64,000 bases of DNA from assembly GCF_900169565.1 (NCBI RefSeq), contig NZ_LT828648.1, positions 1,738,876 through 1,802,875 of the forward strand, in the 5' to 3' direction. This document shows, piece by piece, positions 18,448 to 27,083 of the stretch (positions are counted from its first letter, which is position 1; every line of letters begins with the position of its first letter). The notes beneath the pieces were generated by a model. The model was not told the DNA's origin. It did not search any database and saw only the letters and a program-made list of their open reading frames with translations. The DNA comes from Nitrospira japonica. Its GTDB lineage: Bacteria > Nitrospirota > Nitrospiria > Nitrospirales > Nitrospiraceae. A program made the position numbers and the translations under genes.

Positions 18448-18891
18448 ATGGAGAAAACCAAGCTCGAGCTGATCGTGGGCGTATTCGTACTGATCGGGAT
18501 CGTCTGTTTGGGCTATCTGTCGATCAAGCTGGGGAAGTTGGAACTGGTCGGTGGAAACGTCTATGAAGTCGTGGCGCAGTTCAATTCGGCGTCAGGGCTC
18601 AAGCCGGGATCGGCCGTCGAAATCGCCGGTGTCGAGGTCGGGAGAGTGCGCGGCATCGTGCTGAAAGACGATCGTGCGTCGGTCACCTTGGCGGTTCATG
18701 ATAATGTGAAGCTCTACAGCGACACCATCGCATCGATTAAAACCAGGGGCATCATCGGCGAGAAATTTCTTGCGCTGTCGCCAGGCGGCGGCGGTGATGC
18801 GTTGAAGTCGGGCGATACGATCCGCGATACGGAGTCCGGGCTGGACTTGGAAGAACTGGTCAGCCAGTATGTACACGGGAAGGTCAACTGA
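18448..18891 (+). CDS. mlaD: MlaD-type MCE-domain lipid-binding protein
   Basis: A 147-residue protein with one N-terminal membrane anchor (LIVGVFVLIGIVCLGYLSIKL) and one MCE domain (QFNSASGLKPGSAVEIAGVE, VGRVRGIVLKD, IKTRGIIGEKFLALSPGG). MlaD hexamers sit on the periplasmic side of MlaE and form the lipid channel. The gene starts 18 bp after mlaF with gagggtc just upstream. The C-terminus is short, ending at DLEELVSQYVHGKVN. The family match is strong. Confidence 0.92.
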   Translation: MEKTKLELIVGVFVLIGIVCLGYLSIKLGKLELVGGNVYEVVAQFNSASGLKPGSAVEIAGVEVGRVRGIVLKDDRASVTLAVHDNVKLYSDTIASIKTRGIIGEKFLALSPGGGGDALKSGDTIRDTESGLDLEELVSQYVHGKVN

Positions 18892-18943
18892 GTCGTCGCC
18901 GGGCTATTCCAGCGAAGCGGCCGCACAGATGGAGACGGACGAT

Positions 18944-19585
18944 ATGCCACGTTATGTTGTGCAGCGATGGAAGAAGATCGGATTCGTGATGGGTGCAACC
19001 ATCGCGTTGACGGCCATGATCGTCGGAATCGGTCTTCGGCCGGCGGCGGCCGGAGGCGCCACCGAAGCCATGAAATCGACGATCGACGAGGTGTTGAAGA
19101 TCCTGGGTGACAAGGATCTCAAACATCCGGAGAAATCTGCGCAGCGACGAAAGATGTTGGAAAAGGTCGTCGGCGACCGATTCGACTATGCCGAAATGTC
19201 CAGGCGGTCCTTGGGATCCACGTGGACGGGCCTGTCCGCCCCAGAACGGGAAGAGTTCGTCGGGCTCTTTCAGACCTTATTGGTCAGTACCTATGCCGAA
19301 AAGGTCGAAACGTATTCCGGCGAAGGCGTGCATTATCTCAGCGAGCGCACGGAAAAAGACTATGCCGAGGTCCGCACCAAAGTCCTGACGGGCAAGACGG
19401 AAATACCACTGGATTACCGGCTGCTGAACCGGGATTCGGTCTGGCGGGTTTATGACGTAGTGGTGGACGGAGTCAGCCTCGTCAACAACTATCGCGGCCA
19501 GTTCAGCAAGATTCTCAAGAACGGAAGCTTTGCCGAGCTCGTCGATCAGCTCCGGAAGAAATCCGAAAAAATCCGAACCTCCTAG
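18944..19585 (+). CDS. mlaC: MlaC/Ttg2D-type periplasmic lipid carrier
   Basis: Periplasmic phospholipid-binding shuttle. The ATG at 18944, eight bases after GGAGACGG, gives MPRYVVQRWKKIG and a signal sequence with cleavage near GLRPAAAG. Starts at 18929 or 18869 are possible but the latter overlaps mlaD. The family pattern includes DRFDYAEMSRRSLGSTWTGL, VGLFQTLLVSTYAEKVETY and VDGVSLVNNYRGQFSKIL. The mature part is about 190 residues, as in MlaC. In hopanoid operons the same family is called HpnM, so the carried lipid could be a hopanoid. Confidence 0.88.
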   Translation: MPRYVVQRWKKIGFVMGATIALTAMIVGIGLRPAAAGGATEAMKSTIDEVLKILGDKDLKHPEKSAQRRKMLEKVVGDRFDYAEMSRRSLGSTWTGLSAPEREEFVGLFQTLLVSTYAEKVETYSGEGVHYLSERTEKDYAEVRTKVLTGKTEIPLDYRLLNRDSVWRVYDVVVDGVSLVNNYRGQFSKILKNGSFAELVDQLRKKSEKIRTS

Positions 19586-19604
19586 GGTTCGGCGTCGAAC
19601 GCTC

Positions 19605-20807
19605 ATGATGACCCTGCGCGGCATCGTGTTGTTCTTTGCATGCCTGCTCGCGGGAATCGCGATTGTCCGGATCGGCCCGGCTCGTGCGGACACGCAGCTC
19701 TTTCCCATCCCCTCGGTCTCCACCAGCAAAAATGACGGCAGCGACGCCGGGTTGATCGTTCCCATACTGGTCACCGACCCGGACGGGGAGCTGAAATATC
19801 TCATGGCCCCCATGCTCATCCGAAATTCCATCGTCGGATGGCGCGGGACCTTCAACTTGTTCCGCTATGATACGGGCGGACGGCAGATGCAGTTCATCGC
19901 GTCGATCTCGGAGAAAATCGAACGGAAGCTCGTCTTTAACTACACGGATCCGGCGTTCAGCAATGGGAGATACTTTCTGAATGTCGGTGCCGCCTACTTC
20001 AAGAACGCGACGGCCCGCTTTTTCGGGATCGGACAGACGACGACGGAAGGGGAGGAAACCAACTATACGGCAAAAGAAAGTCGCGCCAACTGGCGCTTCG
20101 GTCTTTATGCCAACGAAGTGACCCAAGTCGCCATCAGCCAGCGGTTTCGCGCCGTGCAGCTTCAGCCGGGAGCAACCGATCTGCCCTTTACGGGCAACGT
20201 GTTCCCCACGGTCCCCGGCGTCGAAGGCGAAACCTACATTCTCGGGAACCGAGCCACGTTTTATTACGATACCCGCAACAGTCTCGTGTCTCCGACCGAC
20301 GGCATGGCGGTGACGGCCTACGCGGAGCTCAACAACAATTTCAAAAATGGCGATCACCCGATCTATTCGCGATATGAGTTCGAGGTGAAGAAGTTATTTC
20401 CCAGCGAATCGAAGCGTGCAATCCTGGTGGTCCGGGCGGACTTGCAGGCGACGATCGGCGAGCAGGTGCCGTTTTTCGAGCAAAGCTCGTTGGGTGGGCA
20501 GAATAACCTTCGCGGATACGGCGTGGATCGCTTTATCGACAAGAATCTAGTCGCATTCAGTTTGGAGGAGCGCATCCATCTGGCCAGAATGAAAGTGGCG
20601 GGGGTGATCGCGGATTTCGAAGTGGCGCCGTTCCTGGATACCGGCCAGGTCTTCGACAGTTTCAAAGACGTCAGTTTCAAGGACTATCGGATGACACCGG
20701 GAATGGGGTTCAGGGGCATCGTCAGGCCAAACGTCGTCGGCCGGATCGATTACGGGTACAGCAAGGAAGGGGGGGCCATCTTTGCAGGTCTGGACTTCCC
20801 CTATTGA
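19605..20807 (+). CDS. BamA/TamA-like outer membrane beta-barrel protein
   Basis: The start at 19605 (MMTLRGIVLFFACLLAGIAI) provides a signal peptide cleaved near GPARADTQ. The mature 370 residues lack POTRA repeats and resemble the C-terminal surface-antigen (D15/Omp85) barrel: beta strands with alternating pattern, GNRATFYYDTRNSLVSPTDG, a GGQNNLRGYG motif matching the RGF/RGY lid-loop motif, and a C-terminal strand ending FAGLDFPY. It comes 19 bp after mlaC, so it is probably the last gene of the lipid-transport operon and might be the outer-membrane partner of the Mla system. That role is inferred from position only. Confidence 0.8.
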   Translation: MMTLRGIVLFFACLLAGIAIVRIGPARADTQLFPIPSVSTSKNDGSDAGLIVPILVTDPDGELKYLMAPMLIRNSIVGWRGTFNLFRYDTGGRQMQFIASISEKIERKLVFNYTDPAFSNGRYFLNVGAAYFKNATARFFGIGQTTTEGEETNYTAKESRANWRFGLYANEVTQVAISQRFRAVQLQPGATDLPFTGNVFPTVPGVEGETYILGNRATFYYDTRNSLVSPTDGMAVTAYAELNNNFKNGDHPIYSRYEFEVKKLFPSESKRAILVVRADLQATIGEQVPFFEQSSLGGQNNLRGYGVDRFIDKNLVAFSLEERIHLARMKVAGVIADFEVAPFLDTGQVFDSFKDVSFKDYRMTPGMGFRGIVRPNVVGRIDYGYSKEGGAIFAGLDFPY

Positions 20808-20994
20808 CAGGACTTTCCGGATGATTGCCGAGGGGGAGGCAGTCACCGGGAATGGGGGCTAACTGCTTGACACTAAGGGGGTTCTATGGGACACTGTCAA
20901 ACGCTAGCATGCAAGCCGGTTGACTGCTTCGCCTGAGCCTCTCTATCAGCCTAATCACAGTGGGCGCGACTTCACGCAAAAGGAGCATCTGCTT

Positions 20995-22944
20995 ATGTCG
21001 ATCCTGAAGACGATCCAAAGCCCCGCCGACCTGAAACGGCTTCCGCCTTCGAAATTTCCGGCGCTGTGCCAGGAATTGCGCGAGCAGATCATCGGTGTCG
21101 TGTCCAGCGTCGGCGGACACCTTGCCTCCAATCTCGGCGTGATCGAACTGACCGTCGCCATGCATTACCTGTTGGATACGCCGGATGACAAGATCGTTTG
21201 GGACACCAGCAATCAAGCCTATGCCCACAAGCTGCTGACGGGGCGTCGTGAGCAATTTCACACGCTGCGGCAGTACGGAGGGCTGAGCGGATTTTGCAAG
21301 CGTGAAGAGAGCCTCTACGACACGTTCAATGCCGGACATGCCGGTACCGGGGTGTCCGCGGCATACGGCATGGTCGAAGCCCGTGAACAACTGGGCCAAA
21401 AGCATAAGGTCGTCTGTGTCGTGGGTGACGGAGCAATGACAGCCGGCATGACGCTGGAGGCTCTTCATCACGCGGGAGGACTGAATAAGGACTTCCTGGT
21501 GATCCTCAACGACAATCAAATGTCGATTTCCAAGAACGTGGGCGCGATCTCGTCCTATCTGAACCGGACCTTCACCGGCGAGTTCTATACGAAGATGCGG
21601 GAGGAAACCGGACAGCTGCTGAGCAAAATTCCTCACATCGGCCAGGATATGCAGAAGCTGGCGCGCCGTGCGGAGGAACTCGCCAGGGGCGCGATTCTGC
21701 CCGGTCTGTTGTTCGAGGAATTGGGGTTCCGTTACGCCGGTCCGATCGACGGACATAACTTCGAGCACTTGTTGCCGACGTTGGAGAACGTGTTGCGCAT
21801 GAAAGGCCCGGTCCTTCTCCACGTCATCACCAAGAAGGGGCTCGGCTACGAACCGGCGGTGCAGAATCCGATTTGGTTCCATGCCTGCCCGCCGTTCGTC
21901 CGTGAGAGCGGAGCCCCGGCCAAGAAGGCGGCGCGTCCGTCTTACACGCAGATTGCCATCGATTCGCTCGTGAAGCTGGCGAGGCAGGATAGCCGGATCG
22001 TCGCGATCACGGCGGCGATGTGCGAGGGAACAGGGCTCAACGCGTTTGAAAAGGAATTCCCCGATCGGCTGTACGACGTCGGCATCGCCGAACAGCACGC
22101 GGTGACGTTTGCCGCGGGATTGGCCGCACAGGGCATGCGTCCGGTGGTCGCGATGTATGCCACTTTCCTGCAACGCGCCTATGATCAAGTCGTCCACGAC
22201 GTCGCCACGCAGAATCTGCCCGTGACCTTCTGCATCGATCGAGGCGGCCTCGTCGCGGAGGATGGGACGACTCACCACGGGGCCTTCGATTTCGCCTACC
22301 TGCGTCACATGCCTAACATGGTCGTGATGGCTCCCAAGGACGAAAATGAACTCCAGCACATGCTCAAGACCTCTCTTCAATACGACGGACCCGCTTCGGT
22401 GCGGTATCCGCGCGGCGTCAGTCTCGGCGTCCCGATGGATCCGGCTCCCGCTGCGTTGCCGATCGGAAAAGGTGAATTGCTGCGCGACGGCGACGAGGTG
22501 GCCATCGTCGCGGTGGGCGTTCCGGTCTGGCAGGCGGTCAAGGCGGCGGAACGGCTGGCCGAAGAAGGTGTGTCGACGGCGGTGATCAATGCGCGGTTTG
22601 TGAAGCCGTTGGACCACGATCTGATCGTGAGCACGGCCAAGCGGGTGCGGTATGTCGTGACCGTCGAAGAAGGATGCAAGATGGGCGGGTTCGGATCGGC
22701 GGTGCTCGAAGCCCTGTCGGAAGCCGGCGTGACTGGCGTCAAGACCAAGGTGCTCGGACTGCCGGATTGGTATATCGAGCAGGGACCACAAGATCTTCTG
22801 CGTGAGCGATACGGCCTGACGGCCGAAGGGATCTACGGCAGTATCAAGGAGTTGATCGGGAGCGGAGCGGGACAGGCTGTCAAGGAAGGCGCACTGTCCG
22901 CGTCGCTGACCCACTTGCCTCACGGCGACGAGCAGGGCAGCTAG
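20995..22944 (+). CDS. dxs: 1-deoxy-D-xylulose-5-phosphate synthase
   Basis: Thiamine-diphosphate enzyme that condenses pyruvate and glyceraldehyde-3-phosphate, the entry step of the MEP pathway. The start at 20995 is set by AGGAG (20981-20985) and gives MSILKTIQSPADL and 649 residues, slightly longer than E. coli Dxs. Visible motifs are GGHLASNLGVIELTVAMHY, the TPP/Mg motif VVGDGAMTAGMTLEA...NDNQMSIS, the transketolase-type DRGGLVAEDGTTHHGAFD and AEQHAVTFAAGLA. It is followed 21 bp later by ispG, so both are probably one operon. Confidence 0.96.
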   Translation: MSILKTIQSPADLKRLPPSKFPALCQELREQIIGVVSSVGGHLASNLGVIELTVAMHYLLDTPDDKIVWDTSNQAYAHKLLTGRREQFHTLRQYGGLSGFCKREESLYDTFNAGHAGTGVSAAYGMVEAREQLGQKHKVVCVVGDGAMTAGMTLEALHHAGGLNKDFLVILNDNQMSISKNVGAISSYLNRTFTGEFYTKMREETGQLLSKIPHIGQDMQKLARRAEELARGAILPGLLFEELGFRYAGPIDGHNFEHLLPTLENVLRMKGPVLLHVITKKGLGYEPAVQNPIWFHACPPFVRESGAPAKKAARPSYTQIAIDSLVKLARQDSRIVAITAAMCEGTGLNAFEKEFPDRLYDVGIAEQHAVTFAAGLAAQGMRPVVAMYATFLQRAYDQVVHDVATQNLPVTFCIDRGGLVAEDGTTHHGAFDFAYLRHMPNMVVMAPKDENELQHMLKTSLQYDGPASVRYPRGVSLGVPMDPAPAALPIGKGELLRDGDEVAIVAVGVPVWQAVKAAERLAEEGVSTAVINARFVKPLDHDLIVSTAKRVRYVVTVEEGCKMGGFGSAVLEALSEAGVTGVKTKVLGLPDWYIEQGPQDLLRERYGLTAEGIYGSIKELIGSGAGQAVKEGALSASLTHLPHGDEQGS

Positions 22945-22965
22945 CCGCACGGACGAGAACACGTC

Positions 22966-24147
22966 ATGCACATTACAAGACGGCAGACACGGCAGATTCA
23001 AGTCGGCAAGGTCAAGGTTGGAGGCGATGCGCCAGTTTCCGTCCAATCCATGTGCTCGACCGACACTCGAGACGTGGCGGCGACCGTGGAGCAGATCCGA
23101 CAGTTGGAAACGGCGGGCTGTGAACTCATTCGCGTCGCCGTTCCCGACGAAGAGGCGGCGGCGGCGCTGCCCAAGATCAAAGCCGCGATGACCGTGCCCC
23201 TGATCGCCGACATTCACTTCGATCATCGGTTGGCGCTGCAGGCGGCCCAGATCGTGGATTGCGTCAGGATCAATCCCGGCAACATCGGCGCCTGGTGGAA
23301 GGTCGAAGAAGTGATCAAGGCCGTCAACGACCGGGGCATTCCCCTGCGCGTCGGCGTCAACGGCGGCTCGTTGGAACGTCCGTTACTCGACAAATACGGA
23401 TGGCCGTCCCCCGAGGCGCTGGCCGAATCGGCGCTCAACGCCGTTCATGCGCTCGAGGACGTGGGCTTTACCAACATGAAGGTGTCGCTCAAGGCCTCCG
23501 ATGTCCATCATGCCATCGACGCCTATTGGCTGTTTGCACACCAATCGAACTATCCGTTGCACATCGGCATCACCGAAGCCGGCACCGCCATGACAGGAGC
23601 GGTCAAGTCCGCGATGGGTCTGGGATATCTGCTCTCTCAAGGCATCGGGGATACGATGCGAGTCTCGCTCGCCGCCGATCCGGTCGAGGAAGTAAAGGTC
23701 GGCTTCGAGATTCTGAAATCGCTCGAGCTCCGTCATCGCGGCATCAACGTCATTGCCTGCCCCACCTGCGGCCGGGTCGAGATCGACGTGGTCCGCATGG
23801 CCAATGAGCTGGAGAAAAAGCTTGGCCATATCAAGACGCCGCTGAACGTTTCCGTCCTTGGGTGCGTCGTGAACGGCATCGGTGAGGGAAAGGAAGCGGA
23901 CATCGGGATCGCCGGCGGTGAAGGCAAGGGTATCCTCTTCAAGAAGGGTAAATTGGTCCGCAAGGTGCCCATCGAAGAACTCATGGATACGCTGATTCAG
24001 GAAGTAGAGTCGCTGGCCAGGGAAAAAGAAGCCGAAGGAGGCGGTGACGCTCACGGCCATGCCGACGAGCGATGGGAACCGCTCGTTCCCCAACCGGATC
24101 AACCCTCGACGCTCGGACGGGAAATCCCCGTTCTCCCCAATCGCTGA
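22966..24147 (+). CDS. ispG: 4-hydroxy-3-methylbut-2-en-1-yl diphosphate synthase (IspG/GcpE)
   Basis: Iron-sulfur enzyme of the MEP pathway that converts MEcPP to HMBPP, the substrate of IspH. The [4Fe-4S] ligands are visible: VIACPTCGRVEID gives the CxxC pair and VLGCVVNGIGEGKEAD the third Cys, followed by the conserved Glu. The N-terminal TIM-barrel shows PVSVQSMCSTDTRD, PLIADIHFDHRLAL and CVRINPGNIG. Length is 393 residues, somewhat above the 360-375 of the bacterial short form because of a His/Gly/Glu-rich, probably disordered tail after residue 350. It follows dxs by 21 bp. Confidence 0.95.
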   Translation: MHITRRQTRQIQVGKVKVGGDAPVSVQSMCSTDTRDVAATVEQIRQLETAGCELIRVAVPDEEAAAALPKIKAAMTVPLIADIHFDHRLALQAAQIVDCVRINPGNIGAWWKVEEVIKAVNDRGIPLRVGVNGGSLERPLLDKYGWPSPEALAESALNAVHALEDVGFTNMKVSLKASDVHHAIDAYWLFAHQSNYPLHIGITEAGTAMTGAVKSAMGLGYLLSQGIGDTMRVSLAADPVEEVKVGFEILKSLELRHRGINVIACPTCGRVEIDVVRMANELEKKLGHIKTPLNVSVLGCVVNGIGEGKEADIGIAGGEGKGILFKKGKLVRKVPIEELMDTLIQEVESLAREKEAEGGGDAHGHADERWEPLVPQPDQPSTLGREIPVLPNR

Positions 24148-24185
24148 CGCGCGATTTCCACCTAAGAAGCTCGGGATCAAGTTGG

Positions 24186-24215
24186 TTGAGATGCAACGGG
24201 AAGGCTCGCTATAAT
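24186..24215 (+). promoter_or_regulatory. tRNA-Cys promoter
   Basis: TTGAGA (24186-24191), an 18-bp spacer, then a perfect TATAAT (24210-24215), which ends 8 bp before the tRNA 5' end. Confidence 0.65.
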
Positions 24216-24223
24216 GCGCGCGT

Positions 24224-24299
24224 GGCGCCGTACCCAAGTGGCTAAGGGAGCAGTCTGCAAAACTGCGATGCAGCGGTTCGAACCCGCTCGGCGCCTCCA
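24224..24299 (+). tRNA. tRNA-Cys (anticodon GCA)
   Basis: The cloverleaf is complete. The acceptor arms are GGCGCCG and CGGCGCC, the anticodon stem-loop is GCAGT-CTGCAAA-ACTGC with anticodon GCA, and the T arm is AGCGG-TTCGAAC-CCGCT. The discriminator base is T, as expected for tRNA-Cys, and CCA is encoded. Confidence 0.96.
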
Positions 24300-24415
24300 T
24301 TCCGTAGGATTTCCCGGCGACCCAAGCGGGCTATGTCTGTGCCGGTATGCGGCCGGTCCTCGGTCTTCCCTGGGTGTCGGTTGACACTCCCGTGTACTCC
24401 TCGTGTCAGCCGAAA

Positions 24416-24444
24416 TTGACGCTTCGGCTGTCGGATGATAAAAT
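24416..24444 (+). promoter_or_regulatory. Promoter of hpnH
   Basis: TTGACG (24416-24421), a 17-bp spacer, then TAAAAT (24439-24444), giving a predicted start near 24451 and a leader of about 70 bases. The -35 lies inside a perfect 8-bp inverted repeat (CAGCCGAA 24407-24414 / TTCGGCTG 24423-24430) that could be an operator. Confidence 0.6.
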
Positions 24445-24521
24445 TCTGCGGGTTTTTGGGTTGCAACCCGCACCGTGATTCGCAGCTAACCCCTGGACAA
24501 TCGACGACAAGGAGAGTGGGA

Positions 24522-25538
24522 ATGGCCGTTCCAGTTTCCCAAATGGTGACGGTGACCAAGTATGTGCTCACGCAACGGCTCAAAGGCGTAAAGCGGTACC
24601 CGCTGGTGTTGATGTTGGAGCCCCTGTTCCGCTGCAACTTGGCCTGCGCGGGATGCGGCAAGATTCAGTATCCCGACCATGTCCTCGATAAACGGCTCAC
24701 GCCCGAACAATGTTGGGCGGCGGCGGAGGAATGCGGCGCGCCGATCGTCAGTATTCCCGGCGGGGAACCGCTGATTCATCCGGAAATCGCCAAGATCGTG
24801 GAAGGATTGGTCGCTCAACAGCGGTACGTCTATCTGTGCACCAATGCGATCCTCCTGGAACGGAAGTTGGACGAATACAAGCCGAGCAAGTTCCTGACCT
24901 TCAGCGTCCACATGGACGGGTTGCGGGACGAGCACGATCTGGCGGTGTGCCGGGACGGCGTCTATGACGTGGCGATCAAAGCGATCAAGGCGGCTCTCAA
25001 GCGCGGACACCGCGTGACGACCAATACCACGCTCTTCGACGATGCCAATCCGGAACGGGTCCGAAAGTTTTTTGACGAGATGATGGCGTTGGGCGTCGAG
25101 GGAATGATGATTTCACCGGGGTACAGCTATCAGAAGGCCCCGGATCAGCAGCATTTTCTCAAGCGGGAGAGGACTCGTGAGCTCTTCACGCGGATCCTCA
25201 GCCGGCCCAAAGCCGGTTGGCAATTCAATCAATCCCCGTTGTTCCTGGACTTCCTCATGGGCCGCCGGGAATACGAGTGCACACCGTGGGGCAATCCGAC
25301 CTATAACGTGTTCGGGTGGCAGAAGCCCTGCTATCTTCTCCAGGAAGGCTATGCGAAGACCTTTCGTGAATTGATGGAGACGACGGCGTGGGACCAATAT
25401 GGAAGCGCGAAGAACGAGAAATGCGCTGACTGCATGGTGCATTGCGGCTACGAGGCGTCCGCCGTGCAGGACACCTTTGGAACCGTGTCCGGGTTCAGCC
25501 GCACCGTAAAACTCACTCTCCTGCCCACCTCTCGATGA
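24522..25538 (+). CDS. hpnH: Adenosyl-hopene transferase HpnH (radical SAM)
   Basis: Radical SAM enzyme that attaches the adenosyl group to diploptene, the first side-chain step of extended hopanoids. The cluster motif is FRCNLACAGCGKIQYPD (CxxxCxxC), followed by IVSIPGGEPLIHPEI. The late cysteines KNEKCADCMVHCGYEAS form the DUF3463 C-terminal domain of HpnH. The start at 24522 (MAVPVSQMVTVTKYV) has a good AAGGAG (24509-24514) and yields 338 residues, the normal length. shc and hpnG upstream complete the logic: shc makes hopene, HpnH adds adenosine, HpnG removes adenine. Confidence 0.95.
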   Translation: MAVPVSQMVTVTKYVLTQRLKGVKRYPLVLMLEPLFRCNLACAGCGKIQYPDHVLDKRLTPEQCWAAAEECGAPIVSIPGGEPLIHPEIAKIVEGLVAQQRYVYLCTNAILLERKLDEYKPSKFLTFSVHMDGLRDEHDLAVCRDGVYDVAIKAIKAALKRGHRVTTNTTLFDDANPERVRKFFDEMMALGVEGMMISPGYSYQKAPDQQHFLKRERTRELFTRILSRPKAGWQFNQSPLFLDFLMGRREYECTPWGNPTYNVFGWQKPCYLLQEGYAKTFRELMETTAWDQYGSAKNEKCADCMVHCGYEASAVQDTFGTVSGFSRTVKLTLLPTSR

Positions 25539-25581
25539 TCCGGCAGGCGGGCTATGAATCCAAGCCGCGAGGGTACGGGGC

Positions 25582-26034
25582 ATGGTCCGCTTCCCCGGTT
25601 TCGTGCCCGGTCCACCGATCGCGATCGACGACCTCGCCGTGACTGATACCAAGAACCATAGCGACGGAACCCCATCCGGTTCGCTCGAAGGCCGACGGTT
25701 TCTTCCCGGTTCCCCGGCAGAACTTGCCGAGGCGATTGAACTGGCCTTCGACTATCGCGGCGACGTGACGATCGAATTGGCGTCAGGTGAGCGCTTGGAC
25801 GGTTACGTGTTCAATCGGAGCACCGACGGTCCTGCGCCCGCCCTCGACCTTTTCCCCACGGATGCTCCCGGCGTTCGGAACATCCTCTATTCCGACATCC
25901 GCTCCATCGCCTTTTCAGGTGAAGACACCGCGACCGGGAAGTCTTGGGAGGCGTGGGTCACGAAAAAGGAGTCCGAGCGGCGGGCGGAAATCGAACGGGT
26001 CACCGCCGACGCCAAGGCCAGGGGACACCTCTGA
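25582..26034 (+). CDS. Hypothetical protein downstream of hpnH
   Basis: I do not recognise this 150-residue protein. It has no membrane segment or signal sequence and is acidic, with a DVTIELASGERLDGYVFNRS stretch and an ending rich in Glu/Arg/Lys (KKESERRAEIERVTADAKARG) that should be helical. The GERLDGYVFNR and LYSDIRSIAFSGEDTA pieces look like an Sm-like small beta-barrel, but this is only a resemblance. It follows hpnH by 43 bp on the same strand. The reading frame has the codon use of its neighbours. A start at about 25640 is also possible, since the first 20 residues are low in conserved character. Confidence 0.6.
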   Translation: MVRFPGFVPGPPIAIDDLAVTDTKNHSDGTPSGSLEGRRFLPGSPAELAEAIELAFDYRGDVTIELASGERLDGYVFNRSTDGPAPALDLFPTDAPGVRNILYSDIRSIAFSGEDTATGKSWEAWVTKKESERRAEIERVTADAKARGHL

Positions 26035-26340
26035 CCGAACCCATTTTCGATCGTGGTCTCCCTCCATCCGGCCCTATTCTCCTCTGCAGTCCTGTGAATG
26101 CGGCATTCGGCGCCGTATTCACACGCTGTTCACGCTCCAACTAATTGGAAACCCATTCGTCTTCTCGACCAAACCCGCGTCGTGTCGTTGACAAAGCGGG
26201 GGGGCTATGTTAAAAGGGCGGCCTCAAAATTGGGTCCGCTCGGTCTCAGCAAACGTTGCGTTGCAAGCTCACGGCGCCGCCGGATCGGGCAACCAAAGGC
26301 GCGTCGGTTCCGGGCTTTTTTGAGTCACGGCGATGTGAGC
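26035..26340. other. Intergenic region, 306 bp
   Basis: No convincing gene. It holds the promoter at 26188-26216 and a GC-rich leader before the carboxypeptidase-regulatory-like protein gene. Confidence 0.5.
26188..26216 (+). promoter_or_regulatory. Strong sigma-70-type promoter
   Basis: A perfect TTGACA (26188-26193), a 17-bp spacer, then TAAAAG (26211-26216), about 125 bp upstream of the gene at 26341. Confidence 0.6.
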
Positions 26341-26859
26341 ATGAGATCGAAACCGCTCGGGTGGAGCCGTACCCTGGCAGCTGTGGTGGTGATGTTCCCG
26401 GGAGTCGTCTTAGCCACCCACGAGGCCGATCACCGGTTTACGGTTGAAGGCTTTGTCTGTGGCGCAGAAGGACAGGGCGTCCCGAACATCGACGTCATGG
26501 TCAAAGACACGAAAGTGTCGTACGGGCAAGTCGTCAAGACGGACAGCGAAGGGTACTACAAAGCGACGTTTCATCTGCATAACGACAACCTCGGCGATCC
26601 CCTGCTGATTGAGGCCAAGGGAGAGCAGCGGGAGGAAAGGGTTCAGTTTGATCCGAAAGACCTGGAGTCGGAAAGGAAGGTCCAGGTCCATTTCGGCAGC
26701 GGATGTATCCAGGACGTCACCCGGCCTCCGATGTGGGTCTATGCGGGATTGGGAGCCGGGGCTCTGGCGCTGGGTGGGATCGTCGGAGCGAAACTGATCC
26801 GTTCACGAAAGAAGCAGGGGCAGAAACGGGGGAAGTCGCAGGACAAGCGGAAGAAGTAA
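26341..26859 (+). CDS. Secreted membrane-anchored protein with carboxypeptidase-regulatory-like domain
   Basis: A 172-residue protein. The start at 26341 gives a signal peptide (RTLAAVVVMFPGVVLATHEA). A beta-sandwich of the CarboxypepD_reg type follows (FTVEGFVCGAEGQGVPNIDV, VKTDSEGYYKATFHLH), then one transmembrane helix (VYAGLGAGALALGGIVGAKL) and a very basic tail (RSRKKQGQKRGKSQDKRKK). The topology suggests a periplasmic domain anchored by a C-terminal helix. It sits just before the respiratory cluster but is separated from it by a terminator at 26966-27010. No enzymatic motif is present, so its function is unknown. Confidence 0.72.
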   Translation: MRSKPLGWSRTLAAVVVMFPGVVLATHEADHRFTVEGFVCGAEGQGVPNIDVMVKDTKVSYGQVVKTDSEGYYKATFHLHNDNLGDPLLIEAKGEQREERVQFDPKDLESERKVQVHFGSGCIQDVTRPPMWVYAGLGAGALALGGIVGAKLIRSRKKQGQKRGKSQDKRKK

Positions 26860-26965
26860 CCGAGGCGGTTCGTGGCGCGTCTGTGCACCCCGCCGAATCG
26901 GTCGAATGACTTGCGGGAGATGCGCGTGCGTGAAGAGATGTGTTGCAGGAAATCTAGTAGCCATT

Positions 26966-27010
26966 GACGCTTTTGCGGAGGAGGTCGCCTCGGTGAAAGC
27001 GTCTTTTTTT
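26966..27010 (+). terminator. Rho-independent terminator
   Basis: A perfect outer stem GACGCTTT/AAAGCGTC (26966-26973 with 26996-27003), an inner GAGG/CCTC pairing, and seven Ts at 27004-27010. It terminates transcription from the gene at 26341 and insulates the respiratory operon. Confidence 0.8.
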
Positions 27011-27083
27011 CGTCTTTGAAATGGATAAGTTTTTATTGGACGTCATTGGAATTGATACAGGAAGAAAGGAGCTCGGAACACTC

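Noticed and set aside
20884..23226. Long minus-strand open frame (780 codons) opposite dxs
   Set aside because: It is antisense to a clear dxs and the start of ispG, with arginine/histidine-rich composition typical of the complement of GC-rich coding DNA.
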